From the NCBI GenBank assembly GCA_052380005.1, contig JBQTCJ010000010.1: DNA of 64,000 nt; one strand, given 5' to 3'. How positions within the stretch are numbered: the stretch's first letter is position 1; each line of letters begins with the position of its first letter. The translations under genes and the position numbers were made by a program. The notes below the pieces were generated by a model. That model was not told where the DNA came from, did no database searches, and saw only the letters and a list, made by a program, of their open reading frames with translations. The stretch is from Salinarimonas sp052380005. GTDB lineage: Bacteria; Pseudomonadota; Alphaproteobacteria; Rhizobiales; Beijerinckiaceae. Positions 53,457 to 61,510 of the stretch are shown piece by piece.

Positions 53457-55415
53457 TCACGTCATCATCGAGCCCATCACGTCGCCCTGGCCCGCGAGCG
53501 GGGCCGCTCCGGCGATGTCGTCGTCGTCCGTGCCGACGTCGGCGCCGCCCGTGAAGGCGACCACCTCGGAGGCCAGCGCGTCGTCCTCGTAGTCCGCGTC
53601 GTCGATCACGATCTCGGCCTGCACGAGGAAATCCTCCTCGTAGACGTCGCCGCCGACGTGGGTGGCGACGACGGAGCCGGTATCGACGATGATCGCCTGG
53701 TTCACGAGCGCGTTGCCGCCCGTCGCCACCCATTGCTCGGCCCCGTCCTCCTGGAAGACGGCGTCCGCCGGCAGGACCTGCGCGAGCGCGTCCGCGTCCG
53801 AGACCACGTTGAGCTGGCTGATCAGGTTGACGTCGTAGTAGTCGCCGGTGACGTACAGCACCCGCATCGCGCCCGACCCGACCCCGTTGAGGTCCCACCA
53901 GTCGGTGGGATCGATCGTGTCGTCGGTCATCAGCCTCTGGACGAAGGCCGCGAGGTCGCCGTCGAGCGCCTGGAAGCCGCCGCCGCCGTAATGGGCGATC
54001 AGCGCGTCGTTCGTGAGCTGGTTCTGCCCGGTCGCGCCCGATTGGACGCCGCCTCCTCCGAGGTGGCCGAGGAGCACGCCGTCGGAGTCGAGCAGCACGT
54101 TGGCCTGGACGATCCAGTTGGCGGCGTAGTAGTTGCCGCCGATGACGATCAGATCGTAGTCCCCGACCGCCTGGAAGAAGTCGACCAGATTGAAGCTGAC
54201 GTTCTCGCCGAGGCGTACCTGGCTGAAATACTCGTATGTCGTCTTCGAATACAGGTCGTCGTCGACGATCCAGTTCGTCTGGTAGATCGCCTTCACGTCC
54301 CAGAAATCGCCATCGAGGACGTCGATGGTCCACTGGAGGCCGCCGCGACCGGGCAGCTCGAGCGCGCCGAGATCGACGTCCTCCTCGAGGAATTCCGCGA
54401 TATTGGTGAGCCTGTTGCCGCCGCCCCAGTCGACGTCGCCGCCCGAGGCGAGCGACGCAGCGGTGCTCGCCATCTGCGCGCCGAAGGTCGTGAGGGCGTC
54501 GACGTCCATGATGGCGTTGATCTGGACGATCGCATCGAGCGTGTACCAGTCTCCGAAGACGATCGTCTGGAGCGAGAGCTCGTTGAGGTCCTGGATGATC
54601 GCGACGTTCGTCGCCTCGTTGCCGCCCAGATGCGCGTGCGCGCCGTAGGCCTCGTGACCATTGCGGCCCTCGGGCATGAGGGGCGCGCCTTCGAAGGGCG
54701 CGAGCTCCCAGTCCGCTCCGACCTGCTCGCCGTTCACCCATCGGCCGGGCTGCGCCTGGAACTCGGCGAGCGTCGGGTCCTCCCCGCCGTCCACGAGCGC
54801 CTGATGGCGGGCGACGAGGATGTCCCCGATCTCGGCCTGTCCCGTGGGCGGGGCCAGCGCATCGGGCGTCGCGTCGCGAACGGCGTCGAGCAGGGTGAGC
54901 AGGGCGTCGACCGGGTCGACGGGCAGGAGCCCGCTCGCGAGGTCCTCGCCCCAGACGAACACGTCGGAATCGTTCAGGACGTTCACCTGGCGGATCTCGG
55001 CGACGGTCTCGCCGAACGCCTCCTCACGCTCGATGGGGGCGCGGTACCCGAACGTGTAGCGGATCGTGATCGTCACCGAGCTCCCGCCGCCCATCCCGAG
55101 GCCCGCGTCCGTCGGCTCCGGGAGGTGGAACGAGCCGATCTCCGGCCGGTCGACGTCCGCGTGCGGGCTGCCGCGCAGCAGGAGCATCGGCTCGGGGAAG
55201 ATCGGCTGGCCGGGGGCGGCCCAGAACGGTGAGGGGCGGCTGTAGATCTCGTCGATCTCCCCCGCACGGGGCAGGGCGGCATCGTCTCGCGGCAGCTCGT
55301 CCACGGGTGCGAGCGGGGGCGCGTCTCGGTACAGCGTCCAGCTCCTGGCGACCTCGTCGATCAGGTGCAGGTAGCCCGCGAAATGCCAGATTGTCTCGGT
55401 GACGCCGGTCTGCAT
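53457..55415 (-). CDS. Putative type I secreted protein with five novel repeats
   Basis: A 652-residue acidic protein with no signal peptide. From about residue 265 to 610 it contains five diverged repeats of roughly 75-95 residues. Each has an N-terminal GGN-x-L/A-x-N-x-A-x-I block and a core G-D/N-x-Y-x4-I/L-x-Q-x-N/E-x3-D-x-D, as in FGDWYTLDAIVQINAIMD and TGDYYDVNLISQLNVV. Copies also contain Asp-rich turns. The C-terminus ends in an acidic stretch and GDVMGSMMT. The absence of a signal peptide, acidic composition and position directly upstream of the ABC and HlyD genes (28-base gap) argue for type I export. It is not a recognised RTX protein; GGxGxD nonapeptides are absent. Confidence 0.75.
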   Translation of the reverse strand: MQTGVTETIWHFAGYLHLIDEVARSWTLYRDAPPLAPVDELPRDDAALPRAGEIDEIYSRPSPFWAAPGQPIFPEPMLLLRGSPHADVDRPEIGSFHLPEPTDAGLGMGGGSSVTITIRYTFGYRAPIEREEAFGETVAEIRQVNVLNDSDVFVWGEDLASGLLPVDPVDALLTLLDAVRDATPDALAPPTGQAEIGDILVARHQALVDGGEDPTLAEFQAQPGRWVNGEQVGADWELAPFEGAPLMPEGRNGHEAYGAHAHLGGNEATNVAIIQDLNELSLQTIVFGDWYTLDAIVQINAIMDVDALTTFGAQMASTAASLASGGDVDWGGGNRLTNIAEFLEEDVDLGALELPGRGGLQWTIDVLDGDFWDVKAIYQTNWIVDDDLYSKTTYEYFSQVRLGENVSFNLVDFFQAVGDYDLIVIGGNYYAANWIVQANVLLDSDGVLLGHLGGGGVQSGATGQNQLTNDALIAHYGGGGFQALDGDLAAFVQRLMTDDTIDPTDWWDLNGVGSGAMRVLYVTGDYYDVNLISQLNVVSDADALAQVLPADAVFQEDGAEQWVATGGNALVNQAIIVDTGSVVATHVGGDVYEEDFLVQAEIVIDDADYEDDALASEVVAFTGGADVGTDDDDIAGAAPLAGQGDVMGSMMT

Positions 55416-55554
55416 GGCGATCGTCCTCGTCCGGGCGCACGGACGAGCGCGCGCCGCGTTACGGAGGGGGCGACGCGCGCGGCCGACCGCCGCGCGCGCC
55501 CCCGTTCTCGCCGTTGGTCCGCGCGCGGGACGCGCGGACTGGTCGGCGACGCGA

Positions 55555-56379
55555 TCACATCATCACGTCGTCGATGTCGTCGCCGGCCACGCTGAAGGAC
55601 GCGGAGTTGAACTGGACGTTCGCGCCCATCGTGATCGTCTGGGTGAACGCCTCGTTCGAGGCCACCGCGTCCGCCGCGGCGTTGGAGGCCGCCGAGCCGC
55701 TGTCGCCGACGCTCGAGCTCGGATCGTCCGTCGTGATCCGCCCGCCGGTCGCCGTCGCCGTCTGGCTGAACGACACGCCGGAATCCGCGTCACGCCCGCC
55801 GAGCTCGAGGAGGCTGAGGTCGACGTCGAGGCCGCCGCCCGCGCCGAAGCTGACGTTCGGGTTGTTCAGCGTGTCCTGGTCGGCCAGGTTGTTGACCTGG
55901 TCGAGGTTGAACGCGTTGCCGTTCGTCACCGCCTGGCTGACGGCGTCGGGCATGACGATCGAGTCGGTGATCCCCTGGATCGTCTCGATGTCGATGACGT
56001 CGTCGTCGCTCGGCAGGAAGTCCTCGAGCCCGAGCCCGACGCCCACGTCCACGGTCACCGACACGTCGCTCGTGTTGGTGTTCGTGTTCGTGTTGAGGTT
56101 GTCGTTGACGGTGTGCTGGATGTCCTTCTCGTACTCGAACTCCATGTCCTTCGAGTAGTTCGAGTTGTGGTTGCCGTTGGCGTTGCCGTTGGCGTTCCCG
56201 TTGCCGTTACCGTTCAGGTTGCCGTTGCCGTTGAGGCTCGCCGCGTACATCGACGAGTGCTGCCCCTGGCCCTGATGCTGGCCCTGGCCCTGGTCCTGAC
56301 CCTGGCCCTGGCCCTGGAGCTGCGCCTGCAGCTCCGCCTGGAGCTGGCCCTGACCCTGTGCTTGCGTTTGCGGCCACAT
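55555..56379 (-). CDS. Low-complexity Gln-Gly / Asn-Gly protein, putative type I substrate
   Basis: A 274-residue protein without signal peptide. Residues ~5-45 are Gln-Gly runs (AQGQGQLQAELQAQLQ), residues ~50-80 are Asn-Gly runs (NGNGNLNGNGNGNANG), then a short charged segment (KDMEFEYEKDIQHT), Asn-Thr repeats and an acidic, Ser/Asp-rich C-terminal half. It ends in AGDDIDDVMM, similar to the end of the neighbouring 652-residue protein. The ATG at 56379 has an AGGAG site 9-13 bases upstream; an earlier ATG lacks support. The two genes are separated by 139 bases and read the same way. Function unknown; a biofilm, adhesion or gel-forming protein is one idea. Confidence 0.72.
   Translation of the reverse strand: MWPQTQAQGQGQLQAELQAQLQGQGQGQDQGQGQHQGQGQHSSMYAASLNGNGNLNGNGNGNANGNANGNHNSNYSKDMEFEYEKDIQHTVNDNLNTNTNTNTSDVSVTVDVGVGLGLEDFLPSDDDVIDIETIQGITDSIVMPDAVSQAVTNGNAFNLDQVNNLADQDTLNNPNVSFGAGGGLDVDLSLLELGGRDADSGVSFSQTATATGGRITTDDPSSSVGDSGSAASNAAADAVASNEAFTQTITMGANVQFNSASFSVAGDDIDDVMM
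56169..56366. repeat. Hexanucleotide-like runs coding (Asn-Gly)n and (Gln-Gly)n
   Basis: In the sense of the + strand, GTTGCC/GTTGGC hexamers (56169-56234) and CTGGCC/CTGACC hexamers (56261-56366) are repeated many times. They encode the Asn-Gly and Gln-Gly runs. Codon use within the runs is uniform, consistent with recent slippage expansion. Confidence 0.8.
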
Positions 56380-56987
56380 GATTGCGTCTCCTGTTCGATC
56401 GAGGAGCATCGATGCGGCGCACGTCCACTCTTCTGTGCGGACGTCCTCGCCGGACCCGATGCGATGCTTGGGGATGGGTGTGTTCGAAGCGTCGGTCGGC
56501 TCGCTCGGGCGCCTCCCGCATCACGCTGGAAGACGCGCAGTTCCGACCATGTGTCCTCTCCGGATGGCTCTGGCTCGGCTTCTCCCTATCGAGAGTGGCG
56601 TAGGCCGCCGCATGGCGGCGCGCGAACCCGGGCGTGACACGTCGGGGCGCATCACGTACGGTCTCCCCGACCGCGCACGACGTCGCGTGCGCGATACGAA
56701 GCTCTGAATTTGCAGCTGGCAGCGGTGCGCGGACGCACCGACAAGTCGTGCGACACTAATCGCGCGGCGGCTGCCGTGGCTTTGCCCCCCGGCATCCAGG
56801 CGACGACTTCGGGAAGATCGGCAACCTCTTCGAGAGGCTCGCCGCGACCTGTCGTCGCCGTGTTCGTTAACGAAAACCTAACTTCGGCCCAACACGTGGT
56901 CAATCTGTAGAAGCCTTACCCAAGCTGCACCGCCGGCCGCCGCGCAGGCCTCTTGCCAGGCTCGCCGGAGCGGTCGATATCGTCCGC
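56380..56987. other. 608-base intergenic region between the secretion locus and the P450 gene
   Basis: No gene is supported; all open frames here look unlike the neighbouring proteins. It must hold divergent promoters for the low-complexity protein gene (leftward) and the P450 gene (rightward). A 12-base palindrome TTCGTTAACGAA lies at 56863-56874, overlapping a CtrA-like TTAA-N7-CTAA (56867-56881). The latter has one mismatch to TTAA-N7-TTAA. No terminator was recognised. Confidence 0.5.
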
Positions 56988-58214
56988 ATGAAGCTCGACG
57001 CCGCCGCCCGCCGCCTCTCCCTCGATCCCCGCGACCCCGCCTTCTACGAGGACCCGTACGCGGCCTATGCGCGCCTGCACGCGCAGGCGCCCGTCGTGTT
57101 CTGGGAGGAGTACGGCCATTGGGTCTTCCTCGCGCAAGGCGACGTCGACCGGCTCCTGCGCGACCGGCGCTTCGGGCGCGAGATCCTGCACGTGGCGAGC
57201 CGCGCCGAGCTCGGCCTGCCCGAGCCGGCCGCGCATACCGCGCGCTTCGACGCGATCGACGCGCATTCGATGCTGGAGCGCGAGCCGCCGGTGCACACGC
57301 GCCTGCGCACGCTCGTCAACCGCGCCTTCGTCTCGCGGCGCGTGGAGAGCCTGCGGCCGGCGATCGCCGCCCTGGCGCACGCGCTGATAGACGCCTGTCC
57401 GACGGGGGAGCCGTTCGACGTGCTCGACGCCTTCGCGACGCCGATCCCGGTGCGGATCATCGCGCGCATGCTCGGCGTGCCCGAGGACGAGGCGCCGCGC
57501 CTGCTCGACTGGTCGCACCGGATGGTGGCGATGTACGCCTTCGGGCGCACCCGCGCGGTGGAGGAGGACGCGGACGAAGCCGCCGCAGCCTTCGCGGGCT
57601 TCGTCCGCGCGCAGGTCGCGGCGCGGCGCGGCACGCCCGGCGACGACCTCCTGTCGGTGCTGATCGCGGCGGAGGAAGCGGGGGACAGGCTCGGCGAGGA
57701 CGAGCTCGTCTCCACCGCGATCCTCCTCCTCAATGCCGGCCACGAGGCGACAGTGCACGCGCTCGGCAACGCGGTGCGCACCATCCTCCAGACGGGCGCC
57801 GACCCCGCTGCGCTCTTCGCCGATGCCGCCGCGACGGAGCGCACGGTGGAGGAATGCCTGCGCTTCGACCCGCCGCTGCACATGTTCACGCGCTTCGTCC
57901 TCGCCGACACGGAAGAGAGCGGCATCGCTCTGAAGAAGGGCGAGAAGATCGGCCTCGTGCTCGGCGCCACCGGCCGCGACCCGCTCGCCAACCCCGACCC
58001 GGACCGCTTCGACCCCGCCCGCGAGAAGCCGCTCCACACCGCCTTCGGGGCGGGCATCCACTTCTGCATCGGCGCGCCGCTGGCGCGGCTCGAGATGCAG
58101 GTGGCGCTGCCGATCCTCTTCGCGCGGTGCCCGGGCCTCGCCCTCGCCGAGCGCCCGCGCGTGCGCGACGCCTATCACTTCCACGGGCTCGAGCGGCTGA
58201 TGGTGACGGCGTGA
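56988..58214 (+). CDS. Cytochrome P450
   Basis: A 408-residue bacterial P450. The I-helix is NAGHEATVHALGN (oxygen-binding AGxEAT region), the ExxR is EECLRF, and the haem ligand is Cys360 in FGAGIHFCIGAPLARLE. Length is normal for soluble bacterial P450s. The substrate is unknown. Its stop overlaps the start of an HDAC-like amidohydrolase gene by 4 bases (GTGA), so the two are translated together. No ferredoxin or reductase is beside it. Confidence 0.92.
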   Translation: MKLDAAARRLSLDPRDPAFYEDPYAAYARLHAQAPVVFWEEYGHWVFLAQGDVDRLLRDRRFGREILHVASRAELGLPEPAAHTARFDAIDAHSMLEREPPVHTRLRTLVNRAFVSRRVESLRPAIAALAHALIDACPTGEPFDVLDAFATPIPVRIIARMLGVPEDEAPRLLDWSHRMVAMYAFGRTRAVEEDADEAAAAFAGFVRAQVAARRGTPGDDLLSVLIAAEEAGDRLGEDELVSTAILLLNAGHEATVHALGNAVRTILQTGADPAALFADAAATERTVEECLRFDPPLHMFTRFVLADTEESGIALKKGEKIGLVLGATGRDPLANPDPDRFDPAREKPLHTAFGAGIHFCIGAPLARLEMQVALPILFARCPGLALAERPRVRDAYHFHGLERLMVTA

Positions 58215-59122
58215 GGCGGCTTCCCCCCATCGTCTCGCACCAGCACTACGAGGCGCCGCTGCCGGAGCGCCATCGCTTCCCGATGGGCAAGTACGGCGCC
58301 CTGCGCCGGGCGCTGGAGGCGGAGGGCCTCGTGCCCGACGGCTTCGTGCGGCCCGACCCCGCCGACCCCGAGGTCCTCGCGCTCGCCCACGATCCCGCCT
58401 ACGTCGAGGCCGTGCTGACGCAGAGCGTCGCCAAGGACGTCGAGCGGCGCATCGGCCTCCCGATCGACGCGGGCGTCGCGCGGCGCGCCCGCTCGTCCGT
58501 CGGCGGCACGCTGCTCGCGGCGCGGCTCGCGCTGGAGCACGGCCTCTCCGGCTCGACCGCCGGCGGCAGCCACCACGCCCGGCGTGACGGCGGCGCGGGC
58601 TTCTGCGTCTTCAACGACGTCGCCGTCGCCGCGCTCGCGCTCCTCCGAGAGGGCGCGATCGCCCGCGCGCTCGTCGTCGACCTCGACGTCCACCAGGGCG
58701 ACGGCACGGCGGACATCCTCGCCGACGTCCCCGACCTCGTGACGCTCTCCGTCCACGCGGAGAAGAACTACCCCGTGCGCAAGGTCCCGAGCGACCGCGA
58801 CGTGCCCCTGCCCGACGGGTTGGGGGACGACGCCTACCTCGAGACCATCGCCGAGCACGTGCCCGACCTGCTCGACCGCGTCGCGCCCGACCTCGTCTTC
58901 TTCAACGCCGGCGTCGACCCCCACGGGGACGACCGGCTCGGTCGCCTGGCGCTCACCGACGAGGGCCTGTGGCGGCGCGACCGCTTCGTGGTGGGCGAAG
59001 CGCGGCGGCGCGCGATTCCCCTCGTCGCCGTGATCGGCGGCGGCTACGGCGAGGACGCCGAGGCGATCGGCAGGCGGCACGCGCTGGTGTTCAGGGCGAT
59101 GGCGGAGGCGGCGCGGGGGTGA
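58211..59122 (+). CDS. Histone-deacetylase-superfamily amidohydrolase
   Basis: A 303-residue enzyme of the HDAC/AcuC/APAH fold. The zinc-site motifs are GGSHHARRDGGAGFCVFNDVAVAA (His-His pair), VVDLDVHQGDGT (Asp-x-His) and NAGVDPHGDDRLG (Asp), with GGGYG providing the Tyr region. Bacterial members deacylate acetylpolyamines or other small amides. The GTG start overlaps the P450 stop (GTGA). The pair suggests that both act on one metabolite, which is an inference. Confidence 0.87.
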   Translation: MRRLPPIVSHQHYEAPLPERHRFPMGKYGALRRALEAEGLVPDGFVRPDPADPEVLALAHDPAYVEAVLTQSVAKDVERRIGLPIDAGVARRARSSVGGTLLAARLALEHGLSGSTAGGSHHARRDGGAGFCVFNDVAVAALALLREGAIARALVVDLDVHQGDGTADILADVPDLVTLSVHAEKNYPVRKVPSDRDVPLPDGLGDDAYLETIAEHVPDLLDRVAPDLVFFNAGVDPHGDDRLGRLALTDEGLWRRDRFVVGEARRRAIPLVAVIGGGYGEDAEAIGRRHALVFRAMAEAARG

Positions 59123-59267
59123 GCGGGGAGATGCCCCGTTGCGCCGAGCCCCGTCATCCCACGTAAGAACAAACCCTCTCGCGCCGTGGAAACCAAGCGT
59201 TAACCATCCGCATTGATCATCGCCGTCACCGCCGACCGGCGTCGGCGGGCGGATTCGGGGAACGACC

Positions 59268-59516
59268 ATGGGCGAGACGCGCTCAGACCGGCGGGACACG
59301 CCGTGCGCAGACGCCGTACGGATCGTGCGGCTGGCCGACTACGCGCGCACGCGACCACCCGCGCTCCTGCCCGACGACGCCTCGCGGGGGGAGATCCTGC
59401 TCTTCACCGGGGTGATGTATGAACGCCGCGCGCCTGAGCCGGAAGGCGCCCATCACGCCGCAGGGAACGCCCCGCACCACGCGCCGGACGGCCCGCGGCG
59501 CCGTCGCCGCCGCTAG
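59268..59516 (+). CDS. Small hypothetical protein
   Basis: An 82-residue protein. An ATG with a GGGGA site 7-11 bases upstream opens a frame with a compact N-terminal half (VRIVRLADYARTRPP, GEILLFTGVMYERR). That pattern resembles small conserved proteins of Hyphomicrobiales, but no function is known. The C-terminal 25 residues are basic and low-complexity. Its last 98 bases overlap the next gene. Preceded by a 145-base intergenic region with an AT-rich segment (59190-59215). Confidence 0.5.
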   Translation: MGETRSDRRDTPCADAVRIVRLADYARTRPPALLPDDASRGEILLFTGVMYERRAPEPEGAHHAAGNAPHHAPDGPRRRRRR

Positions 59517-60324
59517 CCTCGTCCTCCTCGGCTGCCTCGCCGCCTGCGCGCCGCGCGGCGATTTCGGCCGGCCGGCGCCCTCCGTGATCGGCGGATACGC
59601 CATGCCTTTCGCCGGGCGCGTCGCCGCCGAGGTGCGCGGCGAGCCCGCCGCCTGGTCGATCCTCACCGACGACGAGCGCGAGCTGCGCGCCCGCGCCTAC
59701 CGCTTCCTGATGCCCGCCCACGAGTGGCAGGTCCCCGAGCGGGCGCTCGCAGAGCTCACCCGCCACCGCGTCACGCCCGCGCCGCTGCGACTCGGCACGC
59801 GGCGGGGTTACTGGGACGCGCTGATCTTCTCGCGCGGCACCTCGCCGGCCCCGCTCTTCCGCCGCATCGCCCAGGACTCGGAGCAGGACCGCATGCTGAT
59901 CCCGCTTCTGCGCGAGATCGCGCTTCGCGTGCTGGAGGCGGACGAGGCGCGGCTGCGCTTCCTCCTCTACGTCACGGTGCTGGAGGAGAACCAGGCGCAG
60001 GAGGCGGCCCTGCGCGTCGCCGAGAACCGCTGCCTGATCGCCTGGGTCCGCGCCGAGGCCCGCGAGCGGGCGCTGCGCTACCGCTACGCGCTCGAGCGCC
60101 TCGCCATCGAGGCCCCCCAGCGCGCCGCCATCGAGCCCGAGCGCGCGCTCGCCGCGCTCGACGCCGAGATCGCGACGCTCGACACCCTGGCGGTGGGCGC
60201 GCTCGACGCCTGCGCGGACGCGGCGACCGTGCCCGCCCCGCGGCGGGCGGCGGGGGCACGGCCGGCGATCGTCCCCGCGGCGGACGCCCCGCCGCCGGAA
60301 GAGGTGATCCTGTTCAAGCGGTGA
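59419..60324 (+). CDS. Lipoprotein, unknown function
   Basis: A 301-residue protein with a basic N-terminus and a lipobox-type signal (SLVLLGCLAACAPRG). The mature part is a helical protein (RFLMPAHEWQVPERALAEL, RRIAQDSEQDRMLIP, ALRYRYALERLAIEAPQRA) with a disordered Pro-rich end. It would sit in the periplasm attached to a membrane. No family recognised. The ATG overlaps the preceding small gene by 98 bases; a later in-frame start would lose the lipobox. It converges on the DUF3072 gene with a shared hairpin at the two stops. Confidence 0.7.
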   Translation: MNAARLSRKAPITPQGTPRTTRRTARGAVAAASLVLLGCLAACAPRGDFGRPAPSVIGGYAMPFAGRVAAEVRGEPAAWSILTDDERELRARAYRFLMPAHEWQVPERALAELTRHRVTPAPLRLGTRRGYWDALIFSRGTSPAPLFRRIAQDSEQDRMLIPLLREIALRVLEADEARLRFLLYVTVLEENQAQEAALRVAENRCLIAWVRAEARERALRYRYALERLAIEAPQRAAIEPERALAALDAEIATLDTLAVGALDACADAATVPAPRRAAGARPAIVPAADAPPPEEVILFKR

Positions 60325-60340
60325 GGCGATACGCCCTCAC
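60321..60340. terminator. Hairpin containing both convergent stop codons
   Basis: GTGAGGCG pairs with CGCCCTCAC across a 3-base loop, with one bulged C. The TGA of the lipoprotein gene and the TCA (reverse TGA) of the DUF3072 gene are within the stem. No T-run. Confidence 0.5.
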
Positions 60341-60630
60341 GCCTTCCCCGTCCGCTCCCGCAACTCGTCGATCCGCTTCGAGGCCTCGGCCTTGTCGAGC
60401 TGCGGGTCGTAGAGGTCCGGGGCGCGGGCCTGCTCGGTGAGGGTCTTCAAGTAGGAGGCCTGGGCACCTGTCATCGGCTCGTGGCCGGTCACCCAGTCCT
60501 CGGGGTCCTTCTGCTGGTTGCCGGCGGGCGGGGTCTGCTTGGGGTTCGCCTCGGGGTTCTCCACCTGCGGCGGATCCTCATGTGCGCCGCGGGCGCGGGC
60601 GTCGTTCCTGGGTTCGTCCTTCGAAGCCAT
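60337..60630 (-). CDS. DUF3072 protein
   Basis: A 97-residue cytoplasmic protein. The C-terminal half has the DUF3072 signature DPEDWVTGHEPMTGAQAS, then YLKTLTEQA and DLYDPQLDKAEASKRIDEL. The N-terminal 40 residues are disordered and charged. The family is a small uncharacterised group in alphaproteobacteria and other bacteria, often stress-linked in context. The ATG start is supported by GGAGAG upstream. Confidence 0.85.
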   Translation of the reverse strand: MASKDEPRNDARARGAHEDPPQVENPEANPKQTPPAGNQQKDPEDWVTGHEPMTGAQASYLKTLTEQARAPDLYDPQLDKAEASKRIDELRERTGKA

Positions 60631-60811
60631 GCGGGCTCTCCTTCACAGAGATTTTCACAGAGATTCTGCGTTCTCGTTTCGTCCGCAGGAGAACGGCGCC
60701 CGCCCGTCGCGGTTCCGACGAGCCGCCGGCCTCGGCCCGCCGGAGATCGGCGTTTTGCGCCCGCGCCCCGCTCCTGCTAGAGATCGGCCCGCAACCGGAA
60801 GCCGCCGCATC

Positions 60812-61429
60812 ATGTCCTCCGTCGAACCCGCCCCGGGCATGCCCCGCCTGCTCGTCGTCGACAACTACGACAGCTTCACCTGGAACCTCGTCCACCTGGT
60901 GAGCCGCTTCACGCGCGCCATCGAGGTCGTGCGCAACGACGACATGGGCGCGGACGCGATCCTCGACGGCGGCTTCGACGCGATCGTGCTCTCGCCGGGG
61001 CCGTGCACGCCCAACGAGGCGGGTGTCTGCCTCGAGGTCGTCGAGAAGGGGGCCGGCCGGGTGCCGATCTTCGGCGTCTGCCTCGGCCTGCAGACGATCG
61101 GCCAGGCCTTCGGCGGCGACGTCGTGCGCGCGCCCCTGCCCATGCACGGCAAGACGAGCCGCGTGCGCCACACGGGCGCGGGCCTCTTCGCCGGCTGCGC
61201 ACAGGACTTCACGGCGACGCGCTACCACTCCCTCGTCGTCGCCCGCGACACCTGCCCGGACGTCCTCGAGGTGACGGCGCAGACGGACGACGGCCAGATC
61301 ATGGCCGCCTCGCATCGCACGCTCCCCGTTCACGGCGTCCAGTTCCACCCGGAGAGCATCCTCTCGGAGCACGGCGAGACGATCCTCGGCAACTTCATCG
61401 ACCTCGCCAAGGCTTGGCGCAACGGGTGA
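60812..61429 (+). CDS. Glutamine amidotransferase, anthranilate/aminodeoxychorismate synthase component II
   Basis: A 205-residue class I glutamine amidotransferase. It begins LLVVDNYDSFTWNLVHLVSR, has the nucleophile Cys in FGVCLGLQTIG, and the catalytic His and Glu in HGVQFHPESIL. It supplies ammonia to TrpE or PabB to form anthranilate or 4-amino-4-deoxychorismate. The canonical GVCLGHQ has Leu in place of His. No trpE or pabB is adjacent, so trpG and pabA cannot be told apart. It is separated from the next gene by 81 bases. Confidence 0.88.
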   Translation: MSSVEPAPGMPRLLVVDNYDSFTWNLVHLVSRFTRAIEVVRNDDMGADAILDGGFDAIVLSPGPCTPNEAGVCLEVVEKGAGRVPIFGVCLGLQTIGQAFGGDVVRAPLPMHGKTSRVRHTGAGLFAGCAQDFTATRYHSLVVARDTCPDVLEVTAQTDDGQIMAASHRTLPVHGVQFHPESILSEHGETILGNFIDLAKAWRNG

Positions 61430-61510
61430 CCGCGCCGCGCAGCTCGCCTCGGGAACCCGGATGCCGCTGGAAGCTTATCCTGGCAAGTCCACCCGAACCG
61501 AGGTGCAGCC

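Noticed and set aside
53457..55415. RTX toxin or adhesin
   Set aside because: No GGxGxDxUx nonapeptide repeats are present; the repeats have a different core.
56652..56910. Two overlapping small open frames (83 and 66 codons) between the secretion locus and the P450 gene
   Set aside because: No plausible ribosome-binding site, biased composition or recognisable pattern; they are antisense to each other.
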